From positions 1 through 5,781 of the forward strand of contig CAMQUX010000092.1 in the NCBI GenBank assembly GCA_947037905.1: 5,781 nt of DNA, in the 5' to 3' direction. How positions within the stretch are numbered: position 1 is the stretch's first letter; every line of letters starts with the position of its first letter. The stretch is from an uncultured Desulfovibrionaceae bacterium. GTDB taxonomy: Bacteria > Desulfobacterota > Desulfovibrionia > Desulfovibrionales > Desulfovibrionaceae. Shown piece after piece: positions 1-4,955 of the stretch. Both the position numbers and the translations under genes were made by a program. Below the pieces are notes generated by a model, which did no database searches, was not told the DNA's origin, and saw only the letters and a list, made by a program, of their open reading frames with translations.

Positions 1-37
1 CGCCTATGGTGTGTAATACTAGATACAAATTATAAAA

Positions 38-179
38 TAATAGACTTCCTAGCTATTTTTTACTATTAATAGATATCTGAGCTAGTATTTATTAGTAGAT
101 ATCCTATCTATCTTTTATTCTTAATAGATATTCTATCTGTCTTTTATTATTAGTAGATATTCTATCTATCATTACTATT
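38..179. repeat. Five-unit imperfect tandem repeat, mainly 29-bp period
   Basis: Five related AT-rich units begin with TAATAG or TAGTAG at 38, 67, 93, 122 and 151, giving spacings of 29, 26, 29 and 29 bp. The second to fourth spacings share the same order of words: TAGATAT, then CTATCT, then CTTTTATT. The units starting at 93 and 151 contain a clean dyad, TAGATA-N3-TATCTA (96-110 and 154-168); the unit at 122 has the same dyad with one mismatch (125-139), and the first two units are more degenerate. The array stops about 40 bases before the rubredoxin start, so it lies where a promoter or operator would be. There are no unique spacers, so it is not a CRISPR array. The repetition is directly visible; a role as protein-binding sites or a simple slippage product is inference. 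Confidence 0.8.
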
Positions 180-220
180 TTTTATTCTTATTTTCATATT
201 TACTTATAAAGGAGACTCCT

Positions 221-394
221 ATGGAAAATACAATGTATCAATGTCAAATAAGCAACTGTGGGTATATTTACAATCCACTAAAAGGCGATAAAAAAGGGAA
301 AGTTCCTGCTGAAACACAATTTGAAGAGCTTCCTGAAGACTGGAAATGCCCAATTTGTGGTGCTACTAAAAAAGCTTTTGCTAAACTTGGCTAA
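221..394 (+). CDS. Rubredoxin, Rd-2-like with CX4C first cysteine pair
   Basis: This 57-residue protein is a rubredoxin, a small soluble cytoplasmic electron carrier with one iron held by four cysteines. The ligands are Cys8, Cys13, Cys43 and Cys46, the second pair in the standard CPICG knuckle. The usual aromatic core is present (Tyr15, Tyr17, Phe34, Trp41, Phe53), as are GYIYNP after the first pair and LPEDW before the second. The first pair is spaced CX4C instead of CX2C, as reported for Desulfovibrio desulfuricans Rd-2. The protein carries 8 Lys against 7 Asp/Glu, unlike the usually acidic family. The start is set by AAAGGAG at 208-214, six bases before ATG 221; the in-frame ATG at 233 has no such site. 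The gene stands alone, ends in TAA, and faces the minus-strand genes. Electron partners cannot be read from the context. Confidence 0.93.
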   Translation: MENTMYQCQISNCGYIYNPLKGDKKGKVPAETQFEELPEDWKCPICGATKKAFAKLG

Positions 395-398
395 ACTA

Positions 399-421
399 GC
401 TAATTACATGAACTAATTAGC
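399..421. repeat. Short inverted repeat after the rubredoxin stop
   Basis: GCTAATTA (399-406) is complementary to TAATTAGC (414-421) with a seven-base loop. It begins four bases after the rubredoxin stop codon. The stem is almost all A-T and no T-run follows, so it is a weak candidate for a transcript 3' structure and not a convincing terminator. Confidence 0.4.
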
Positions 422-427
422 ATATTA

Positions 428-479
428 TACAAACTAAATATTAGCTAATACTAAAAAAATTATTTGTATATAGTTTGTA
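428..479. repeat. Nine-bp inverted repeat enclosing a palindrome
   Basis: TACAAACTA (428-436) is complementary to TAGTTTGTA (471-479), separated by 34 bases that include the 12-bp palindrome TATTAGCTAATA (439-450). This is visible in the sequence, but such AT-only dyads are common by chance in DNA of this composition. It could fold in the rubredoxin 3' untranslated region. Confidence 0.35.
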
Positions 480-540
480 AAATTAATGGATTTGTAGCAT
501 TTGCAAGATTTGCAAAACATATAATATCTAAAAATATGCT

Positions 541-580
541 AAAAAAGAGCTAACTATAAATTTATAGTTAGCTCTTTTTT
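541..580. terminator. Perfect 40-bp palindrome, likely bidirectional terminator
   Basis: Positions 541-560 are the exact reverse complement of 561-580. The arms start with six A, continue through GAGCTAACTATAAA, and mirror back to six T. On either strand this gives a strong stem (GAGCTAACTA paired with TAGTTAGCTC) preceded by an A-run and followed by a T-run, the form of an intrinsic terminator working in both directions. It lies between convergent genes, 146 bases after the rubredoxin stop and 150 bases beyond the cyclase stop, where a shared terminator is expected. The word ATGCT flanks it (536-540 and 581-585, repeated at 586-590). Confidence 0.85.
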
Positions 581-730
581 ATGCTATGCTCGTGTTATAC
601 AAAGAATTCATTTTCAACTAATCATAATTCTTTATAAGTATCTATTACAAATACGTAATTATTAAATATTTTGCTATTTTACCTAAACACTCAAGCTTGA
701 ATAGTTAACTGTTTTACGTAGTTGTGTTTA

Positions 731-1306
731 TTATTTATTAGATTTTTCATCTTGCTCAACTATTACTCGGCATTTTAAACCTGTCATTTCAATATCATCT
801 AACCACATGGTATAAACCATAAAATTTGAAGAACTTATCATTGATAAATTTTGAAGATTTTCAATCACATAAATAGTATTTTTTTCACATAAACGATCTG
901 CTTGCTCATGCTCACAGTGCTGTCTTATACCTGCACAGTCAATACCTATGAATCTAATTTTCTTATGGATTAATTCATTTATCAAATCATGGGAAAGTTG
1001 AGGATGGTTAGTAAAATATTTTTTATCCCCATAACTATATTTTTCCATCTGCCCTGTGCGAAATAATACAAAAGAATCAGCCGTAATAAGCTTTAAATCT
1101 ATATCTTCTAAGGAAATTTCTGCAATGCCTCTCACATCAAAACACACACCAGAAGATTTAAAATATTCGAGCGGAATACTCGTTTTATTATGGGTATCAA
1201 GATGCGTTCCTATATGCCCCAGTGCAATATGAGAATTATCTTGAGACTTTGCCCAGTCTATTAATTCGCTATTTTGAGCAACTGAAAAAGTAAGGTCGAT
1301 TAACAT
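731..1306 (-). CDS. Cyclase/kynurenine formamidase-like metal-dependent hydrolase
   Basis: This 191-residue protein belongs to the cyclase family (Pfam 'Cyclase', which includes KynB-type formamidases and isatin hydrolases), metal-dependent amide or ring hydrolases of the cytoplasm. The N-terminus MLIDLT and the signature HIGTHLD (His31, Gly33, Thr34, His35, Asp37) match the family HxGTHxD metal motif. GIDCAGIR (121-128) and VIENL (147-151) are the other conserved blocks; Glu149 sits where the family glutamate is expected. The KynB histidine about twelve residues before it appears to be Asp137 here, so true formylkynurenine activity is doubtful. The start ATG at 1304-1306 follows TAAGGAT (1314-1320) by seven bases. 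The gene lies 98 bases after sbcC on the same strand with no terminator between, so co-transcription is possible. The substrate is unknown and no tryptophan-pathway gene is nearby. Confidence 0.88.
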   Translation of the reverse strand: MLIDLTFSVAQNSELIDWAKSQDNSHIALGHIGTHLDTHNKTSIPLEYFKSSGVCFDVRGIAEISLEDIDLKLITADSFVLFRTGQMEKYSYGDKKYFTNHPQLSHDLINELIHKKIRFIGIDCAGIRQHCEHEQADRLCEKNTIYVIENLQNLSMISSSNFMVYTMWLDDIEMTGLKCRVIVEQDEKSNK

Positions 1307-1404
1307 AAATTTTATCCTTAATCTAAAACTTATTTATTAATTTCAATTTAAAAATATAAAAAAACAAGTACTTACAAATATTTTATACTTTTACAAAGTT
1401 AAAT

Positions 1405-4400
1405 TTATGCAATGCGCCTGCACCCAATGCCCTCAATAATACTTTTTCCTGTGGATTTTGCACTGAGCTTTATTTGTAGCGGTATACGCTCTTTTAACTG
1501 CGCTACGTGTGAAATTATACCTATGAGCTTGCCGTCTTTTTGAACACTTGAAAGAGCTTGTAGCGCTAGTTCGAGTGTGTCCTCATCAAGAGTTCCAAAA
1601 CCTTCGTCTAAAAATAATGAGTCCGCTTGAATATTTTTACTGCTCATTTGCGATAGACCTAAAGCGAGCGCTAAGCTTACCTGAAAACTCTCGCCACCTG
1701 AAAGATTATCGATTGAGCGCACAGTGCCTGCTAGATAATTATCCTGAATTGCCAAAAGAAGCGGTTCTTTTTGATTTCGCTGTCTTATGAGCAAATATCT
1801 ATCAGAAATCTTTGCAAGCGCCCTGTTTGCATGCTCTATCATTATATCAAATGTTATGCCCTGTGCAAAATTTCTAAATTTCTTTCCGTCCTCTGAACCT
1901 ATGAGGTCGTGTAGGTTCTTCCAATCTGCAAGTTTCTTTTTTTGCAGCTCTTGTTCTTGCACTTTTTCCTGCTGTTGTTCTTGAATTTTTTTATCGTGCG
2001 CTAAGCGTTCATCTAGTTTCCCTAGCTCTGTTGTATATTCTTCTAAATATTTTTTTGCTTCTGTTAGTTGCTCTTGCAAACTCTCTTTTGTCTCTTGCGG
2101 TTTATTTTCTTTTTGCTCGATCAGATATTTTTCAAGTTCTCTTATTGTATTTTCTATGAGCAGTTTTGCATCTTCTAAGGATTTCTTTTCTTCCTCTATC
2201 TGCTTCTCTTTTTCTTCTGATAACTTATTCACACGGCAAATTTCTTCTGTTTCGAAACCTGCTTTTAGGAGCGCATCTTTTAAATATTGTGTTTTATTTT
2301 CGGTATTGAGATTTAAAAACCCTTGCCGTTTTAAGCTTGATTCTTCTTTTGTTTTTTCAGCTACTAAGATTATTTGTAAATCTATGAGCCTTTTCTCTTG
2401 CTCTGCTTTTTCTTTTTGAAAACAATCCCACGCACTTTTTATGCGCTCTTCTTCTTGCTCTATTGTATTTCCGTTCAAAAGAATTTTTTGCTCAACTTGT
2501 AATTTTGCAATCTCATTTTCAATTACTACAAACTCTACTCTGAGTCTTTCCCCTTCTATTTTTGCAGTGCGTAATTTTTCTCGCTTTCCTTGCAAAGATG
2601 CGTGCGCTAACTCACTTTGACTGCTCTTTTTCTGCAATTTTTTACAGTTTTGTAAAAGATTTTCCTGCGCTGTTTTTGCACTTAAAAGATGCGTTTTATC
2701 TTGCTCTAAGTATTTTTTATTAAATATTTTTTCATATATTTCTTGATAGTTTTTATCAGATAGCTCGTGAGATTTTACATCAAAAGCATTTATATCTTCT
2801 ATAATATCTATAGTATTTATATTTTCTATACCACTTACATTATCTATATCATTTAAAATAGTAACAATTTCTCGCTCTATTGCAATTTGCGCGCTCTTGC
2901 TTGTTAAGAGTTCTTTTTCTGCTTCTTTCTTCTCATGCAAGAGTTTTTCTATATCTATATTTAAGCTTAGACGCTCTCTATTTTCGTCTCTATTTTCATG
3001 AGCATGTTCTTTGAATGGATGTGCGGTGCTACCACATAATGGGCATGCTTCGCCCTTTTGCAGATTTTCTTTTTTCTCTACAAAAAAATTATCATCCACC
3101 TTAGTTTGTATATTTAAAACTATTTTTTCATGCCTTGCACATTCTGCTGTAATTTTTTCATGCTCTTCTATTCTTTCAAAAAAAGCATACTCTTTCTCGA
3201 GGCATTTCTTCTCTTTCTCTAATTTTTCTACAAGCGCAAGCATATCTAAAACAGCATACTTTTCGCATAAAGACTGCACTATCTCTTTTGTTTCTTCTAC
3301 CTGTTCGCTTAACTGTGTATACGAATCTTTCTCTTGTTCGCTCGCTGCTTTTATAGTTGAGCTTTCTCTATTTTCTAAATTTATAAGATGTGAATTGTTA
3401 CTTTGCAAATCTACTTTTTGCGAATCTGCATTATTTGCATTATTACTTTGCAAAGTTGTATTTTCTGCATCTTTCTCTTCTAAAGCTAAATCCTGTATAT
3501 TTACATCTTGCAAAGTCGTGCTTGTTTGTTTTACTAGCTCATTAAATTCGTTATTGAGCACCTGATATGCTGTTATTCTCTGCTTTAATTCTGTTTCTTT
3601 TTCTGTTTTTATTTTTAGTTTATCTTCTAATGATTTATCTATAATTTTTGCACTGCTCATGCGTGCTATTGCTTGCTCGTGTTCTTTTTCTTTTTCAGGA
3701 TTTAAACGCAGATTTTCTGTTACTTTATTTTGTATTTCTGCTTCTTTTTCTCGGTTTTTTTCTATATTTTGTTCTAAAATTACCAGTTCTTCTTGAATGG
3801 TTTTTAGCTCACTTTTCCAGCTAAAATATTCTCTGTATTCGGTTAGTATCTCTGTGCTTTTTTTCGATTTTTCTAAACTCTGCCAGAGCTCTGTTTGCTC
3901 AGTATACCGTATATTATTTCTTTTTAACTCTTCTCTTTTTTCTATTAAAGCTTGCTCTTTTGTTTGATATTCTACTAAAAAGTGAAAGATTTTCTCTTTC
4001 TCTGCTAGCTCTTTCTCTTGCGCTAATTTTTTAGCTTGTATATTTTTTTGCGTTTCTAAAACGAGCTCTTTTTCTTCTTTTGTTAAAAGATGCAGAGCGT
4101 TTATTATCTCTTCTATTTCTTTTAAACGTGCCTCTTCTTCCCTTTTTTTAATGTGCACTTTTTTAGAAATATCTGTGTAAATATCGCAACCTGTTATTTG
4201 CTCGAGCAGTGCAGAGCGCTCTTCGGCGCTTGATTTTAGAAAGCTTGCGAACTCTCCTTGTGCAAGTAATATGGAGCGTTTAAAGCGTCCAAAATCCATA
4301 CCTGTATATTTTTCTATGAGCGTTTTTGTTTCTGTTATTTTTTCACTGAGTATTTTTTCTGTTTGCGCATCTACTAAAATATGCTCAGCACCTTGCAGTT

Positions 4401-4719
4401 TTCCATCTATTTGATTTTTTGCTTTTCGCTGACTCCATTTTGCTATATACGTGCCTGTTTTAGTTTCAAAAACAAGCTCTGAAAAACACTCTGCTGTATG
4501 CTGCGACATAACATCGTTTGTTGCACCAGTTATTTTTTTGCGGGGCGTTTCGCCGTAAAGAGCTAAGCATATGGCATCAAAAATACTCGTTTTACCAGCA
4601 CCTGTGCTACCAGTAATAAGAAATATCCCCTCATTCTCATAGGCTTTTTCGCTAAAATCTATCTCCCATTCACCGTAAAGGGAATTGAGATTTTTAAACC
4701 GCAATGTTTTAATCTTCAT
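1405..4719 (-). CDS. sbcC: SbcC, ATPase subunit of the SbcCD nuclease
   Basis: This complete 1104-residue protein is the SMC/Rad50-like ATPase that works with SbcD to cleave DNA hairpins and trim blocked double-strand ends. The N-terminal half-domain opens MKIKTLRFKNLNSLYGEW and carries Walker A GSTGAGKT (37-44, Lys43) and the Q-loop glutamine (154, in LLAQGEF). Charged coiled coil runs from about 190 to 980, interrupted by the zinc-hook CPLC (Cys559, Cys562). The C-terminal half-domain has the ABC signature LSGGE (1006-1010), Walker B ending in Asp1038-Glu1039, and the switch His1071. All catalytic motifs are intact and the length is normal. Odd features are an Asn/Gln-rich insert (about 400-470) and a hexapeptide repeat (625-648). 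The start is supported by family homology; only a weak GAG lies eight bases upstream, and the ATG overlaps a TGA of the upstream frame, which suggests translational coupling. Confidence 0.97.
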   Translation of the reverse strand: MKIKTLRFKNLNSLYGEWEIDFSEKAYENEGIFLITGSTGAGKTSIFDAICLALYGETPRKKITGATNDVMSQHTAECFSELVFETKTGTYIAKWSQRKAKNQIDGKLQGAEHILVDAQTEKILSEKITETKTLIEKYTGMDFGRFKRSILLAQGEFASFLKSSAEERSALLEQITGCDIYTDISKKVHIKKREEEARLKEIEEIINALHLLTKEEKELVLETQKNIQAKKLAQEKELAEKEKIFHFLVEYQTKEQALIEKREELKRNNIRYTEQTELWQSLEKSKKSTEILTEYREYFSWKSELKTIQEELVILEQNIEKNREKEAEIQNKVTENLRLNPEKEKEHEQAIARMSSAKIIDKSLEDKLKIKTEKETELKQRITAYQVLNNEFNELVKQTSTTLQDVNIQDLALEEKDAENTTLQSNNANNADSQKVDLQSNNSHLINLENRESSTIKAASEQEKDSYTQLSEQVEETKEIVQSLCEKYAVLDMLALVEKLEKEKKCLEKEYAFFERIEEHEKITAECARHEKIVLNIQTKVDDNFFVEKKENLQKGEACPLCGSTAHPFKEHAHENRDENRERLSLNIDIEKLLHEKKEAEKELLTSKSAQIAIEREIVTILNDIDNVSGIENINTIDIIEDINAFDVKSHELSDKNYQEIYEKIFNKKYLEQDKTHLLSAKTAQENLLQNCKKLQKKSSQSELAHASLQGKREKLRTAKIEGERLRVEFVVIENEIAKLQVEQKILLNGNTIEQEEERIKSAWDCFQKEKAEQEKRLIDLQIILVAEKTKEESSLKRQGFLNLNTENKTQYLKDALLKAGFETEEICRVNKLSEEKEKQIEEEKKSLEDAKLLIENTIRELEKYLIEQKENKPQETKESLQEQLTEAKKYLEEYTTELGKLDERLAHDKKIQEQQQEKVQEQELQKKKLADWKNLHDLIGSEDGKKFRNFAQGITFDIMIEHANRALAKISDRYLLIRQRNQKEPLLLAIQDNYLAGTVRSIDNLSGGESFQVSLALALGLSQMSSKNIQADSLFLDEGFGTLDEDTLELALQALSSVQKDGKLIGIISHVAQLKERIPLQIKLSAKSTGKSIIEGIGCRRIA
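2776..2847 (-). repeat. Four 18-bp units encoding hexapeptides in SbcC
   Basis: Reading the sbcC frame, residues 625-648 divide into four six-residue units, each starting with Ile encoded ATA: IDNVSG, IENINT, IDIIED and INAFDV (18-bp units at 2830-2847, 2812-2829, 2794-2811 and 2776-2793). The first three are the most alike at DNA level, with ATAGAT or ATAGAA leading each. The run sits in the second coiled-coil arm, about 60 residues after the zinc hook. It breaks the Lys/Glu-rich heptad character around it. The periodicity is visible; origin by tandem duplication is inferred, and the units are diverged. Confidence 0.55.
3310..3519 (-). repeat. Asn/Gln-rich low-complexity insert in the SbcC coiled coil
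   Basis: Residues about 401-470 of SbcC are poor in coiled-coil character and rich in Asn, Gln, Ser and Thr. The pentapeptide LQSNN occurs twice, starting at residues 423 and 438 (15 residues, 45 bp apart), and a related TTLQD starts at 401. In the DNA, TTGCAA with flanking AAGT recurs at these places. The segment lies in the first coiled-coil arm before the zinc hook. I read it as a flexible, repeat-derived insertion specific to this lineage; only the composition and the short repeats are directly visible. Confidence 0.5.
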
Positions 4720-4955
4720 ATAAAAAACTCGCTACTTTCATTGTAAAATTCGTCATATTTATCGTAAATATGCTTTTCTGCTTTTAGTATTTTTTTTTTA
4801 GTATTTTTTACTTTTCTATAGTGAGAAGTGCCTATTAAAATTCTTCTGGCACTCGTGGTCTGACACTATTCTCTTAACTCTAGTCTTTTAGCTCTATTTT
4901 TTAGCTTTCTAGCAGACTTTTCCGCTTATTCTCACTCTTCTCGCCTTCAATTTTG
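4716..4955 (-). pseudogene. sbcD-sbcC spacer, possible decayed sbcD tail
   Basis: The 236 bases between the sbcD stop and the sbcC start are longer than usual for this tightly linked pair. In the same frame as sbcD, stops fall at the sbcD TAG and again at 4947-4949, 4932-4934, 4926-4928 and 4866-4868. The frame then stays open for 49 codons (4865-4719) and closes with a TGA at 4716-4718 that overlaps the sbcC ATG as ATGA. This last stretch has no ATG, GTG or TTG start in frame and its product is Lys/Tyr/Glu-rich (for example HIYDKYDEFYNESSEFF). The arrangement fits a former sbcD C-terminal tail broken by stops, but purine-rich AT DNA gives such frames by chance, so this stays tentative. The spacer also has a 6-bp dyad AGTGCC/GGCACT (4827-4832 and 4848-4853). 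Confidence 0.3.
4782..4809. repeat. Perfect 14-bp tandem duplication
   Basis: TTTTAGTATTTTTT occurs at 4782-4795 and again, directly abutting, at 4796-4809. The junction creates a run of ten T (4790-4799). It lies about 65-90 bases upstream of the sbcC start inside the sbcD-sbcC spacer. Fourteen is not a multiple of three, so the duplication shifts any frame crossing it, and the T10 run is itself prone to slippage. Confidence 0.85.

Larger units (their letters stand above)
395..730. other. Gene-free convergent intergenic region with inverted repeats
   Basis: This 336-base gap separates the rubredoxin stop from the stop of the opposing cyclase gene. I see no credible coding sequence in either direction. 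It holds a short hairpin at 399-421, a wider inverted repeat at 428-479 enclosing a 12-bp palindrome (439-450), three loose 9-bp units beginning TTTG near 491-517, the 40-bp palindrome at 541-580, and an 8-bp inverted repeat, AAAGAATT at 601-608 with AATTCTTT at 626-633. Most of these are A/T-only and could arise by chance; only the 541-580 palindrome clearly looks functional. Confidence 0.6.

Noticed and set aside
1..69. End of a forward gene entering from the left edge
   Set aside because: One frame is open for 22 codons to a TAA at 67-69, but this is too short, overlaps the repeat array, and shows no recognisable motif.
38..179. CRISPR array, suggested by the 29-bp period
   Set aside because: The units abut one another with no unique spacers, they diverge from each other, and no cas gene is nearby.
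173..220. Promoter for the rubredoxin gene
   Set aside because: TACTAT at 173-178 matches a -10 box at only four of six positions and has no -35 partner; a promoter must be near but I cannot place it.
1307..1404. Promoter for the cyclase gene
   Set aside because: The spacer is so AT-rich that -10-like words occur by chance; I found no -35 and -10 pair with good spacing to defend.
3011..3565. 184-codon forward open frame rich in Ser, Cys and Phe
   Set aside because: It lies entirely antisense to the well-supported sbcC coding sequence; its composition is what the complement of Lys/Glu-rich coiled-coil codons gives. The same applies to the shorter forward frames at 1548-1790, 1787-1984 and 2156-2419, and to those at 5255-5539 and 5341-5601 opposite sbcD.
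4827..4853. Terminator between sbcD and sbcC
   Set aside because: The AGTGCC/GGCACT dyad has only six pairs and a 15-base loop, with no T-run directly after it on the minus strand.
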